Below, piece by piece: positions 34,235-43,597 of a stretch of 64,000 bases of DNA. Source of the DNA: Natronococcus sp. CG52. Lineage in GTDB: Archaea; Halobacteriota; Halobacteria; Halobacteriales; Natrialbaceae. The stretch spans positions 2,418,001 through 2,482,000 of the forward strand of contig NZ_CP099391.1 of NCBI RefSeq assembly GCF_023913515.1, read 5' to 3'. Each line of letters begins with the position of its first letter. Position 1 is the stretch's first letter. A model generated the notes under the pieces. That model made no database searches. It had not been told where the DNA came from and was given only the letters and a program-made list of their open reading frames with translations. Both the position numbers and the translations under genes were made by a program.

Positions 34235-35242
34235 TCAGTTCAGTTCGGGCTGTTCGACTTCGGTGACGTCCGTATCCGGCATCGTGGTGGTGTCGACGAT
34301 GTCCGCGACGACGTCGACCGGTCGGACGTCGCCAAGTTCGGCCTCGGTGTTCAACACGAGGCGGTGGGCCAGAATCGATTCGGCGAGGGTCTTGACGTCG
34401 TCCGGAATGGCGTAGCTGCGGCCGTGAATCGCCGCCCGTGCCTTCGCCCCGTTGAGAAACGCGAGCGACGCCCGCGGGGAGGCGCCGTGGTCGACGTCCG
34501 GGTGGTCCCGGGTCGCCGTGACGAGATCGAGGACGTACTCCTTGACGGGGTCGGCGACGTGAACGTCCGTCACCGTTTTCCGGGCCGAGCGAATGCTCTC
34601 GGCGCTGACGGCCTGGCCGATCTCGTCGGGATCGAGCGTCGGGTCGGCGTCGAAACGATCGAGCAGTTCGGCCTCCTCGTCGCGCGCCGGCAGGTCGACC
34701 GTGAGCTTGAACATGAAGCGATCGCGCTGGGCTTCCGGCAGCTCGAAGACGCCCTCCATCTCGATGGGGTTCTGCGTCGCGACGACCGTGAACGGCTTCG
34801 GCAGCGCGAGCGTCTCGCCCTCGATCGTGACCGTCCGCTCCTGCATCGCCTCGAGCAGGGCGCTCTGAGTCTTCGGCGTCGCCCGGTTGATCTCGTCGGC
34901 GACGACCAGGTTCGCGAAGACCGGCCCGCGCTGGAGTGTGAACTCGCCGGTGGGTTCCCGGTAGACGTGCGTGCCGGTGATGTCGGCGGGGAGGACGTCG
35001 GGCGTCATCTGGATGCGCTGGTACTCCAGCCCGGTCGCCCGCGCCACGAGGTTCGCGATCGTCGTCTTGGCGACGCCGGGAACGCCCTCGAGCAGGAGAT
35101 GGCCGCGGGACAGCAGCGCGATCGTGAGGTGCTCGATCGCGTCGTCGTTTCCGATCAGGACGCGCTCGGTTTCGGCTCGGATCTCGTCGTAGACCGCCTG
35201 CGGGTCACCCGCGAAGAATTCGGTGCCATCGGTCTCGCTCAT
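34235..35242 (-). CDS. MoxR-family AAA+ ATPase
   Basis: A 335-aa ATPase. Walker A is GVPGVAKTT (about 55-63), Walker B VADEIN (near 115), sensor 1 VATQNP, and the C-terminal lid carries HGASPRASLAFLNGAKARAA, typical of MoxR. Such ATPases act with DUF58/VWA partners to remodel or load client complexes. Its start overlaps the DUF4350 stop by one base (ATGA). The DUF58 gene is convergent to it 1.5 kb away, not in the same operon. Confidence 0.95.
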   Translation of the reverse strand: MSETDGTEFFAGDPQAVYDEIRAETERVLIGNDDAIEHLTIALLSRGHLLLEGVPGVAKTTIANLVARATGLEYQRIQMTPDVLPADITGTHVYREPTGEFTLQRGPVFANLVVADEINRATPKTQSALLEAMQERTVTIEGETLALPKPFTVVATQNPIEMEGVFELPEAQRDRFMFKLTVDLPARDEEAELLDRFDADPTLDPDEIGQAVSAESIRSARKTVTDVHVADPVKEYVLDLVTATRDHPDVDHGASPRASLAFLNGAKARAAIHGRSYAIPDDVKTLAESILAHRLVLNTEAELGDVRPVDVVADIVDTTTMPDTDVTEVEQPELN

Positions 35243-36354
35243 CAGTCGTCCCGTTTCTGCCGGGATCGGTTAAGCGCTGTTATCATTCGCTGGATGTGCT
35301 CCTCGTCCCAGTCGGGATGTCGCTCGCGGAGGTAGGCGGCCCGTTCCTCGTCGGAGAGCCCTGCCTGCTCGGCGGACGGCAGGGCACTCGTATCCTGCGA
35401 GCGAGACACGCGGGTTCGAACCGCCTCGAGCGTGGGACCGAGCGGCCGCCGTACACCACCGGCGACGGCCGCGACGGCCAGCAGCCCGAGCAGCGCCTGT
35501 AGCGCGGGCAGGTCGCGAACCGTCAGGACCGCGCCCGTGAGCGGCGGCACCTCGCCCGTGTGCGTGACGTCGAAGAGGACCCGCTCTTCGTCGGCGTACT
35601 GGCGCTGCAGGAAGGCGGCGTTCTCGGGTTCGTCGTACATCGCGTTGATGGCGATGCTCGGATCGCCGACGACGACCACCTCGCCGTCGCCGACGTCTTC
35701 GACGGTCGCGACGGGATACGAGTCGAGTTCCGCCTCGTCGTCGAGTTCGGCGTCGGCCGAGTCGCCGAGGTACGCGTAATCGCTCGTCTCGACGAGCACC
35801 GTCGCGCCGTTCGGCTCGACCGCCGTCGCGTGGTTGAGCGTGAGCTGGTCGACGCCGGCGGTCCGCGAGTGGTTCTGGACACCTGTAGCGACGGGCATCG
35901 CCGGCCCGCGGTCGTAGTGGCGCTCGTCGAGTATCAGGCGCCCGTCGGTACGAGCGTCGGCGCCGACGTCGGCGAGCAGGGCGTCGGCATCCGGCCCGAA
36001 GTTCTCGAGGACGATCAGCGTCCCGCCGTCCTCGACGAACCGCTGGACGCGGGCGGCCTCCTCGGGGTCGTAGGGTTCTTCGGGCGCGATGACGATCGAT
36101 GCCGTTCCGTTGGCCGGCACCTCCTCGTAGCGGTCGGTCTCGCGGACCAGCTCGCCCTCGACGCCGTCGTCGGTTTCGATCACCGCGCGGAAGTCGTCGG
36201 TGCCGTCCCACGACGGGTTGTAGGGGCCGAACGCCGCCGTCGACGTGCTGGCCGCGATCAGGATCGCACCACAGACGACGACCGCGAGCGCGAGCAGCAG
36301 GGCGGCCGGCCAGTCGACGCCGTCGCCGTCGCGGAGCCACTCGCGCGGGTTCAC
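35242..36354 (-). CDS. DUF4350 membrane protein
   Basis: A 370-aa protein. A transmembrane helix (about 15-38, WPAALLLALAVVVCGAILIA) opens into an extracytoplasmic domain with GATase-like features (VQRFVEDGGTLIVLENFGPD, GEVVVVGDPSIAINAM), then a second helix (about 285-305) and a cytoplasmic tail ending in RQKRDD. This is the DUF4350 layout seen next to MoxR/DUF58 genes in many archaea. Translationally coupled to MoxR. Confidence 0.88.
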   Translation of the reverse strand: MNPREWLRDGDGVDWPAALLLALAVVVCGAILIAASTSTAAFGPYNPSWDGTDDFRAVIETDDGVEGELVRETDRYEEVPANGTASIVIAPEEPYDPEEAARVQRFVEDGGTLIVLENFGPDADALLADVGADARTDGRLILDERHYDRGPAMPVATGVQNHSRTAGVDQLTLNHATAVEPNGATVLVETSDYAYLGDSADAELDDEAELDSYPVATVEDVGDGEVVVVGDPSIAINAMYDEPENAAFLQRQYADEERVLFDVTHTGEVPPLTGAVLTVRDLPALQALLGLLAVAAVAGGVRRPLGPTLEAVRTRVSRSQDTSALPSAEQAGLSDEERAAYLRERHPDWDEEHIQRMITALNRSRQKRDD

Positions 36355-36388
36355 GACCCCACCTCCTGGCAGCGAAACGTGAACGGCA

Positions 36389-36670
36389 CTACCACGGGAG
36401 CACCTCCGGCGGCAGGATCTCGAGGATCCGCCTGACGACGATAACTGCGAAGCCGACCAGGCCGAGCGCGATTAGCCACAGCAGGCGTCGGCGCCAGGCC
36501 GGCGCGATGTTAACCGGCGCCGTCAGCTCCGTGACGATCAACAGGCCGATCAGCGAGAGGACGAAGAACAGCTCGTAGGAGAGCGCGCCGAGCAGCGTCA
36601 ACGCCACGATGGTCGCGACCATCCAGGCGAGCTGTCCGTGGACGAATTGCATTCGGCGCTGCGTCGGCAT
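36389..36670 (-). CDS. Small membrane protein heading the DUF4350-MoxR operon
   Basis: A 93-aa protein with three hydrophobic segments (about 14-32, 33-50 and 61-80; VATIVALTLLGALSYELFFV) and a short C-terminal external end. It lies 34 bases upstream of the DUF4350 gene on the same strand, so it is probably the first gene of that operon. No motif recognised. The start could also be the Met seven residues in. Confidence 0.7.
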   Translation of the reverse strand: MPTQRRMQFVHGQLAWMVATIVALTLLGALSYELFFVLSLIGLLIVTELTAPVNIAPAWRRRLLWLIALGLVGFAVIVVRRILEILPPEVLPW

Positions 36671-36772
36671 CTATTCGAGTGAGCGTGAGGCGAGACCGTA
36701 AAAGTCCCGTTCGAGCGCGCGCCTCGGTAGCCGGATTCGCATCGCTCGAACGATACGCGCCGCCACGTACTG

Positions 36773-37186
36773 CTATTCCCGGGCGAACACGCGAACGCGG
36801 CCGGCGTCGTCGACTCGCACGCAATAGTCGAGCGCAAGGAATTCGACCGTCACGGTTCCGAACCCGTCGCCGGTGCCGACGAGTTGATCGAGCGCCTTCG
36901 GATCGACCCAGTCGTTCAGCGTGACGCCGAATTCGGTCGCGAACTCGATCGGATCCGTGTCCTCGAGCGCGGCGACCGCTCCGATGACGGCGACGCTCGC
37001 CGGCGTTTCCGCGCCGTACCGGCGCTCGAGCAGCGGTGAGTCGCGAGAACCGTTCGTCCCGCCGTCACTGATGTACATCTCGGATGATGGTTCGTTACAC
37101 CGTGGCACACTATAGCCGTACTGTATTTCCTCATCCGAATTTAGTTCAACCGAAGTGAATAATTGCGTTCGCCGAGACGTCGACAT
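36773..37186 (-). CDS. HalOD1 domain protein
   Basis: Up to 137 aa. Residues from about 58 on (ASVAVIGAVAALEDTDPIEF, then WVDPKALDQLVGTG and TVEFLALDYCVRVDDAGRVR) form the haloarchaeal output domain HalOD1, a small alpha/beta domain found alone or at the end of signalling proteins. Its role is unknown, though it is thought to be an output module. The start is uncertain: ATG at 37186 leaves only 46 bases to the divergent permease start, and a TATA-like GATAAAT at that point suggests a shorter protein beginning at GTG near 37111 or ATG near 37080. Confidence 0.8.
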   Translation of the reverse strand: MSTSRRTQLFTSVELNSDEEIQYGYSVPRCNEPSSEMYISDGGTNGSRDSPLLERRYGAETPASVAVIGAVAALEDTDPIEFATEFGVTLNDWVDPKALDQLVGTGDGFGTVTVEFLALDYCVRVDDAGRVRVFARE

Positions 37187-37232
37187 TTATCTACCCCGAA
37201 GACGGTCTTCCGAAGCGTACACTCTCGAGTCC

Positions 37233-40200
37233 ATGACCTACCTCCGCGTCCTCGTCGGTCGCTGGTCGCGCCGCGACCGGCTGGCAGTGCTCGTCATCGC
37301 GCTCACGGTGGCGCTGCTGGTCGGCGCCACGCTGCTGGTCGTCGCCGCGGGCGATCAGACGAGTAACCTCGCCGCCGAGTACGACGCCAACGCCTCCGTC
37401 GCCGCCTACGACTCCGTCGACGCCGCCCAAGAGGCGGCGGGATCCGATGCGGTCGTCCTGCCGATGGCGACGGCGGTCGGCCCCGACGGGGAGCGCCACC
37501 GCGTCGCCGCGGTTCCGGACGACTCGGCCGGCCTCGACCTGCCCGCCCAGCCGAACGCTACCGTCGGTCCCACCGCCGAATCGGCCGAGTGGCGACTCGA
37601 GGGAGCGGACGGCTCGCAGACCGAAACGATCGAGCCGGCTGGGACGGCGTCGTCAGGGCTCCTGCCGCCGACGTGGCTCCGGACGACGCCCGAGACGCTC
37701 GAGGCGGTCGGGCCGACGGACGCGCTGGTCGTCTCACCGGCGAGCAGCGACGCCGGCGCTGGGGACGGGAGTCCGCTCGTCGGCACGCTGGCGTTTTTCG
37801 TCGAGGGGACCGACGACGTCCTCGAGATCGTCTGGACCGGCGTCGCTGCGGCCGGCGTGATCATCGCGGTGACGCTCTCGAGCGTCGTCCGGATGACGAT
37901 CCGGGACCGCGCGCCGACGATCCGCGTGATCAGGGCGACGGGCGCGCCGCCGCGTCGAGTTCGGGCTGCGCTCGCAGCGCGAGCCGGCTTGCTCGCGGCC
38001 GCGGGCGGCGTCCTCGGCTACGCGATCGGGGTGATCGTGACGAACGCCGCGGTTACCGTCGCAGTGGTCGTCGGCCTCCCGACGACGCTCTCGGTTCAGG
38101 TCACCCCGCGGATCGCCCTGGGCATCCTCGCAATCCTCGCGGTGCTCACGACCGTCGGCCTAGTTACCGGCTACCTTACGGCGCGCATCGCGACGGCGAA
38201 ACCGCCCGCCCACGTGGGTCGCGACGGTCAGCCGTCCGACTCGAGCGAGTCCCACTCGAAGCTTCCTCACGGAGTCGTTCCGCTGCGCCGCCTCACCCCG
38301 ACGGTGCTCGCCGCGCGAACGATCGTTCCGACGACGGCGACGCTGTCGACGTTCGCCGTGGTCGTCCTGCTGGTCGCCTCGCTGGGCACGATCGGCGCCT
38401 CGGTCTCGACGGACGGGGCAACCATTTCGGATCCCGAGGCTACTCACCCCGTCAACAGCCAGGTACCGTCAGGGTACGCCGAGACGCTCTCGGACCGCAA
38501 CATCGCGGCCAGCCCCGAGATTCTGCTGTTCACGAGCTACGAGGAGCAGCCGTATCTCGCCCGCGGGGTCGACTACGAGTCGTTCGCCGACGTCACCGAT
38601 GCGCGCATCGTCGACGGCGCTCCTCCCGAGACGAACGGCGAGGCCGTCGTCGGCGTCGAGTTGGCTCGAACGCTGGCCCTCGAGCCCGGCGACGAACTGG
38701 TCGTCGGCGGCAGCACCGAGGAGGCGCTGACGCAGGTGACCGTCGTCGGCACGTACGAGACCGGCGGGCTGGAAGACCACCAGCTGCTCGTCTCGCTGCC
38801 GACGGCCCGGCACCTCTCGACGGTCGAACCGGGACAGGTGAACCAGATTCGGACGGACGCGACCGATCAGCCGCTCGCGTCGGCGGCAAACGCGACCGTC
38901 GTGGAGATCGACGCTTCCTCTCACGCACAGCCCGGCGAGACGGTCTCGATCGAGACGACCGTCTGGAATCCGACGGACGACCGCGTCGACCAGGAGCTTT
39001 CGGCCACGCTCGGTGACTCGCAGACGACTCGAACGGTCGACCTCGAGGCCCACGAGCGCCGGACGGTCAACCTCGAACTCGAAGCACCGTCAGCGGGCGA
39101 GTACGAACTCACGGTCGGCGAGCTCAGCCGGTCGGTGACCGTCGCCGACGCACCGCCGCTCGAGCTGGTCACGCTCCCCGACGCCGCACCGACCGGCGAG
39201 TCGCTACAGGTCCACGTTCAGGATACGACCGGCGAGCCGGTCGAAGGCGCAACGGTGGCGATCGACGATCGGACGGTCGAGACCGACGCGGAGGGGACGG
39301 CGTGGCTCGAGCTTCCGACGACCGCCGACACGTACGACGTGACGGTGGACGCGGACGACCGCGAGCTGAACGAGTCGCTTCAGGTCGCCGACGACGTCGA
39401 GCCGAGCCCCGCCGCGGACGTCTCGCTGTCTCCGGACTCGCCGTCCATCCACACGGAACCGACCGCCGAGGTCCGGCTCACGAACCCGTGGAACCGCACC
39501 GTCGAAGCCCCGATCGAGATCGAGGGGCCCGCGACGAGCCACCGCGAGCAGGTGAGCCTCGAGCCCACCGAGACGACGACGGTGACGACGACGCTGGCCC
39601 AGCAGCCACCGGGCGAGTACCGCGTTCACGTGACGTCCGCCAGTCGGGCGCTCGCGACGACCGAGTACGAGGTCGCCGGCGACGATCGCCTGGTGAGCGC
39701 CCTCGCCGCGAGCGGCCACTATCGGGACGGCGGCGGGCTCGGGACCGCGATCGATTACGCGATGGGGAACCTCCACGTCCTGCTCGGCGCGCTCACCGGC
39801 CTCGCCGCCGTGACGGTCGTCGGCGCGACGAGCGCCGTCCTCGCGCGTGCCGTCCGCGCCCGCCGACGGACCCTCGCCATCTACCGGGCGACGGGCGCGT
39901 CGCCGCGTCGCATCCTCGGGCTCGTCCTCGCCGACGCGGCACGCATCGGAACCGTGGCTGCCGCAGCCGCGGTCGTCGTCGCCGTCGGCGCGCTCGAGAC
40001 CCTCGCTGTCGCCGGCCGGCTGACCGCCTTCGGGATCGCACTCGAGGCCCGACCGACGGCCGCGGTCGCGCTCGGCGTCTTCGGTGGCGGGCTCGCGCTG
40101 ACGCTCGTCGCGGCACTCGTCGCGACCGTCCCGCTGCTTCGCGCGTCGCCCGCGTCGCTGCTGTCGCCGTCGCGAGCGAGACCGGCCGATCGGGACGACG

Positions 40201-40262
40201 ACCCTGCGACGACCGACCGAGCCGACGAGCCGGAGGCGCACTCGAGCGAACCGCCGCTCTGA
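37233..40262 (+). CDS. FtsX-like ABC transporter permease with CARDB-like insert
   Basis: A 1009-aa permease from ATG 37233. A first helix (about 17-39) precedes an external domain, then FtsX block 1 (about 200-330, with RVIRATGAPPRRVRAALAAR). A second external part begins after a helix near 375-398: a MacB-like periplasmic fold followed by two CARDB-type beta domains (about 560-830). FtsX block 2 ends the protein (about 845-980, with IYRATGASPRRILGLVLADA). The duplicated RATGAxPRRI coupling helices would contact a LolD/MacB-type ATPase, which is encoded at 41799. These complexes usually work by mechanotransmission across the membrane rather than classical import. Confidence 0.9.
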   Translation: MTYLRVLVGRWSRRDRLAVLVIALTVALLVGATLLVVAAGDQTSNLAAEYDANASVAAYDSVDAAQEAAGSDAVVLPMATAVGPDGERHRVAAVPDDSAGLDLPAQPNATVGPTAESAEWRLEGADGSQTETIEPAGTASSGLLPPTWLRTTPETLEAVGPTDALVVSPASSDAGAGDGSPLVGTLAFFVEGTDDVLEIVWTGVAAAGVIIAVTLSSVVRMTIRDRAPTIRVIRATGAPPRRVRAALAARAGLLAAAGGVLGYAIGVIVTNAAVTVAVVVGLPTTLSVQVTPRIALGILAILAVLTTVGLVTGYLTARIATAKPPAHVGRDGQPSDSSESHSKLPHGVVPLRRLTPTVLAARTIVPTTATLSTFAVVVLLVASLGTIGASVSTDGATISDPEATHPVNSQVPSGYAETLSDRNIAASPEILLFTSYEEQPYLARGVDYESFADVTDARIVDGAPPETNGEAVVGVELARTLALEPGDELVVGGSTEEALTQVTVVGTYETGGLEDHQLLVSLPTARHLSTVEPGQVNQIRTDATDQPLASAANATVVEIDASSHAQPGETVSIETTVWNPTDDRVDQELSATLGDSQTTRTVDLEAHERRTVNLELEAPSAGEYELTVGELSRSVTVADAPPLELVTLPDAAPTGESLQVHVQDTTGEPVEGATVAIDDRTVETDAEGTAWLELPTTADTYDVTVDADDRELNESLQVADDVEPSPAADVSLSPDSPSIHTEPTAEVRLTNPWNRTVEAPIEIEGPATSHREQVSLEPTETTTVTTTLAQQPPGEYRVHVTSASRALATTEYEVAGDDRLVSALAASGHYRDGGGLGTAIDYAMGNLHVLLGALTGLAAVTVVGATSAVLARAVRARRRTLAIYRATGASPRRILGLVLADAARIGTVAAAAAVVVAVGALETLAVAGRLTAFGIALEARPTAAVALGVFGGGLALTLVAALVATVPLLRASPASLLSPSRARPADRDDDPATTDRADEPEAHSSEPPL

Positions 40263-40348
40263 GAGTCCCATCACAATAGCGATTGGCGCCGTATTCAATT
40301 TCTGAACAGTCTGAGAATCATTAACAACCTCTCATCGAACTAGTCAGT

Positions 40349-41695
40349 GTGCCACGAAATCACGAAACACGGCGAAACGTACTGCGGACGATCGGTGCAT
40401 CGGGCCTTTCTCTCTCGTTCGCGGGGCTCGCGTCGGCGAGCGACGGACGGGCGCGCTACGTCGCGAAGACGACGGGGGACGCAGCCGCGTCGATCGAGGC
40501 GGCCGGCTTCGACGTCCTCGCGGAGCTGGCCGACGGGGAAGTCGTGCTCGCCAAGGGGCCTGCGGACGCGGCCGGCGATCTCGCTGCCGTCAGCGGCGTC
40601 TCGAGAGCCGTTCCGGACTTCGAGGTCGAACTCGGCGGGCCGGTGTCGGCCGGTACCGACGTACAGAACGCGGCGGCCGAGAGCGCTGCCGACGACGTCG
40701 ACGCCGAGGACGTCTACGACGAGTACCTGTGGGACAAGCAACTCCAGGAGGTCGAGGCGGCCCACGAGTACGCCACCGGTGACGGACGGACGGTCGCCGT
40801 GCTCGATACCGGGGTCGACGCGAGCCATCCCGACCTGAACGTCGATGCGGACCGCAGCGTCGTCATCACCGACGGCCAGCCTGAGCCCGAAGTGGGCGAC
40901 TCCGGCTTCCACGGGACCCACGTCGCGGGGACGATCGCCGGCACGGGCGACGTCGCGATGGTCGGGACCGCACCCGACGCGACGATCGTCTCGGTGCGCA
41001 TTCTCGGTCCCGGCACGGGGACGTGGGGAGACATCCTCGCCGGGATGGCGTACGCCGCCGAGATCGGCGCCGACGCCGCCAACATGAGCATCGGGACGGC
41101 GCCGATCCCGCCGGAGGCCCACCGCGACGGCTACAATCGACTGCTCCAGTCGGTCGCCAACGCCGTAACCCGCGACGGCACGCTGCTGGTCGGCAGCGCC
41201 GGCAACTCCGACGCGAACCTCCAGCAGGAGGGGTACTTCACGCTCCCGAACAGTCTGTCGGGGGTCCTCTCGATCAGCGCGACGACGCCGACCGACCTGA
41301 AGACCTACTACTCCAACTACGGCACCAACGAGATCGGCGTCGGCGCCCCCGGGGGTGCCTACGAGACCGCCGAGAAGACCCTCGAGGCCGACGACGTCGA
41401 GTACCCGTGGCCATTGAACGCGGTCTTCTCGACCGTGCCGGAGACGGGACTCCTCCCCGCACCGTACCAGGATACGACGATCGACGGCACGCCCTACGCC
41501 TGGCTCATGGGGACGTCGATGGCGGCTCCGCAGGTGTCGGGGCTGGCCGCGCTCGTCCGCGAGCGCGATCCGTCGGCGGGGACGCGCCGAGTCGAGAGCG
41601 CGATCGCCCACGGCGCCGAGAGCACGAACGGCCGCGGCGACTACGAACTCGGCGCGGGTCGGATCAACGCGTTGCGGACGGTCGAAGACCTGTAA
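40349..41695 (+). CDS. Secreted subtilisin-like serine protease (S8)
   Basis: A 448-aa precursor from GTG 40349. Twin-arginine motif ETRRNVLRTIGASGL (residues 6-20), then a short propeptide. The S8 domain has Asp153 (VLDTGVD), His188 (FHGTHVAGT), the oxyanion Asn286 (SAGNSD) and Ser390 (MGTSMAAPQVSG). It lacks cysteines in the catalytic region, unlike the halolysin at 7.5 kb, and belongs to a different S8 branch. It lies 86 bases after the permease and 103 before the ATPase gene, all in one direction, with no terminator visible, so the three may act together. Confidence 0.92.
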   Translation: MPRNHETRRNVLRTIGASGLSLSFAGLASASDGRARYVAKTTGDAAASIEAAGFDVLAELADGEVVLAKGPADAAGDLAAVSGVSRAVPDFEVELGGPVSAGTDVQNAAAESAADDVDAEDVYDEYLWDKQLQEVEAAHEYATGDGRTVAVLDTGVDASHPDLNVDADRSVVITDGQPEPEVGDSGFHGTHVAGTIAGTGDVAMVGTAPDATIVSVRILGPGTGTWGDILAGMAYAAEIGADAANMSIGTAPIPPEAHRDGYNRLLQSVANAVTRDGTLLVGSAGNSDANLQQEGYFTLPNSLSGVLSISATTPTDLKTYYSNYGTNEIGVGAPGGAYETAEKTLEADDVEYPWPLNAVFSTVPETGLLPAPYQDTTIDGTPYAWLMGTSMAAPQVSGLAALVRERDPSAGTRRVESAIAHGAESTNGRGDYELGAGRINALRTVEDL

Positions 41696-41798
41696 GGCGT
41701 CGGGGTTCGCCCCCGCGGCACTCGGCCCGTTTTTCGTCGAGCCCAGCCTGGAAACGAGACGTACAGGTATTTAACGGCTGGCGGACAATTACGCCGCT

Positions 41799-42467
41799 GT
41801 GAACGCTGCCGACCCCGTTCTCGCTGCGGACGCCGTCTCGGTTCGACGCGGCGGTCAGCCGATCCTCGAGGAGCTCTCGCTGTCGATCCCGGCTGGCTCG
41901 CGGACGCTCGTGCGCGGCCCGAGCGGCGCCGGAAAGACGACGCTGTTCTCGGTGCTGGGGCTGCTCGAGACGCCCGATGCGGGCCAGCTCCGCGTGGACG
42001 GCACCGACGCCAGTTCGCTCTCCGAGCGCCGCCGCGCCCGACTGCGCCGGGACGCCATCGGCTTCGTCTTTCAGGACTTCCAGCTGGTGCCGGACCTGAC
42101 CGCCCGCGAAAACGCCCTGTTACCCCAGAGCCACGGCGGCGAGCGCGATCCGGACTGGATCGACGAACTGCTCGAGACGCTGGCGGTCGCCGACCGCGCG
42201 GATCGGTATCCGGCGACGCTCAGCGGCGGCGAGAAACAGCGGGTGGCGATCGCACGCGCGCTGGCGAACCGGCCCGACGTCGTGCTCGCCGACGAGCCGA
42301 CCGGCCAGCTCGATCCCGAGACGACCGAGCGCGTGACGGGGCTGTTACTCGACGTCCACGACTCCGCCGACACCGCGCTCCTCACGATCAGCCACGATCC
42401 GTCGCTCGCGTCGCTGTTCGACCGGACCGTCACACTCCGTAACGGCCAGCTATCCGAGTTGGAGTAG
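41799..42467 (+). CDS. ABC transporter ATP-binding protein, LolD/MacB type
   Basis: A 222-aa ATPase from GTG 41799. Walker A GPSGAGKTT (about 41-49), Q-loop VFQDFQLVPDLTA, signature LSGGEKQRVAIARAL, Walker B VVLADEPTGQLD and the switch His in ISHDP are all intact. The LVPDLTARENALLP and DEPTGQLD forms place it in the LolD/FtsE/MacB group that pairs with FtsX-like permeases. The only such permease in the window is at 37233, separated by the protease gene. Confidence 0.95.
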   Translation: MNAADPVLAADAVSVRRGGQPILEELSLSIPAGSRTLVRGPSGAGKTTLFSVLGLLETPDAGQLRVDGTDASSLSERRRARLRRDAIGFVFQDFQLVPDLTARENALLPQSHGGERDPDWIDELLETLAVADRADRYPATLSGGEKQRVAIARALANRPDVVLADEPTGQLDPETTERVTGLLLDVHDSADTALLTISHDPSLASLFDRTVTLRNGQLSELE

Positions 42468-42523
42468 TCGGTGTTCAGTATCGCACTTCGTACCGATCCG
42501 CAGAATGGGGGTCGTTTCCAGCG

Positions 42524-43249
42524 TCAGTTTGTCGTCGACAGCTCGTACTCCCTGCCGGCGACTGTGAACGCGTCGTAGTAGGTGTCGATGGTCGAGGGAT
42601 CCATCGTCGGCGTGCCGTGGCCGAGACCGGCGGCCCGCACGCTCGTGTTCGCGTCGAAGTCGGCGAGCAGGTCCTCCTCGAGGTGTTCGACGTTGCTGCC
42701 GTCCATCGCCGTGGCGTTTTTGCGGGTCAGGTGGATCCGCTTCCAGGGCTGGTCGCTGCCGGGGCAGTCGCTGTCGCCGGTGAGTTCGGTCGTCACGTCG
42801 CGCGTATACCACTCACCCTCTCGCTCGTCGTCTTTCGTCCGGAAGACGAAGTCCAACCCGCTCTCACGGCCGGTGAGTACGAGACAGATCTCGTTGGGCG
42901 CCATGCTGGTGTTGGCTTCAGTGGCGTAGTAGTCGTATCTCAGGCCGTCGCTGACGAGGTCCGCGAGCGTCAGGTCCGCGAACGCGAGGTTCTGGAGCGA
43001 GATCGCGTAGTCTCTCGTCGCCGTCCCCTGCGAGGTCGCCTGCAGCACCGACCCCCGTTCGCCCGCGGGGTCGTCCGCCGCCGCGAACTGAACGTGGTCA
43101 GTGCCGTCATCGTCGATGTCGTACGAACGCGACAGCGCCGATGAAACCGGTTTTTCGAAAAGGTCTGTTCCGTTGCCGACTGCTGCGCTACCGAGTGCTG
43201 CGACAGCACTGCTTCGGAGAAGCGATCTTCGTGTTATCTGTGAAGACAT
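42524..43249 (-). CDS. Tat-exported protein of unknown function
   Basis: A 241-aa protein with a twin-arginine signal (ITRRSLLRSSAVAALGSAAV). The mature part is a beta-rich acidic domain (DHVQFAAADDPAGERGSVLQ; RYDYYATEANTSMAPNEICL; YDAFTVAGREYELSTTN) that resembles a lectin-like or carbohydrate-binding jelly roll, though I cannot assign a family. Two cysteines (about 129 and 168) may pair. It converges on the ATPase gene with 56 bases between. Confidence 0.72.
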   Translation of the reverse strand: MSSQITRRSLLRSSAVAALGSAAVGNGTDLFEKPVSSALSRSYDIDDDGTDHVQFAAADDPAGERGSVLQATSQGTATRDYAISLQNLAFADLTLADLVSDGLRYDYYATEANTSMAPNEICLVLTGRESGLDFVFRTKDDEREGEWYTRDVTTELTGDSDCPGSDQPWKRIHLTRKNATAMDGSNVEHLEEDLLADFDANTSVRAAGLGHGTPTMDPSTIDTYYDAFTVAGREYELSTTN

Positions 43250-43597
43250 TCATGCCATCGTTATTTTCTCTCTAATTAAGTATTTCTATAGCGAACGTAA
43301 TTGTTAATAATATGACTTCTATAGGATAAGACAATATTCTGAACGATCAAGGGAAGAGAATGTGAACCGGACATCTTTGGAGCGAGCGCTAACGCTGCCG
43401 TTCAAACAATTGCTGGGGATCCACGGAGAACAGGGACAACGGCGCGTCGTTGGCGGTAAGTGAGTTAGTAAGTGAATTGCTTCTGAGTTCGGTTCAAGGG
43501 GAGTGGCCGGTCGTGGGAACGACGATCGTCACGGATCAGGTCCCGACGTCGTATAATCGTGTACTGGCTCGTGACCGTGAAGAGGCGATGGCCGCTC
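43250..43597. other. AT-rich intergenic region
   Basis: 348 bases, the first 100 strongly AT-rich (43255-43340) and likely to hold the promoter of the Tat protein gene. No convincing gene. A plus-strand frame from about 43415 to 43611 (with EWPVVGTTIVTDQVPTSYN) is open but has no start or recognisable match and overlaps the end of the Lrp gene. Confidence 0.4.

Noticed and set aside
36773-37186. HalOD1 protein as part of the permease operon
   Set aside because: It is on the opposite strand and the two starts are back to back.
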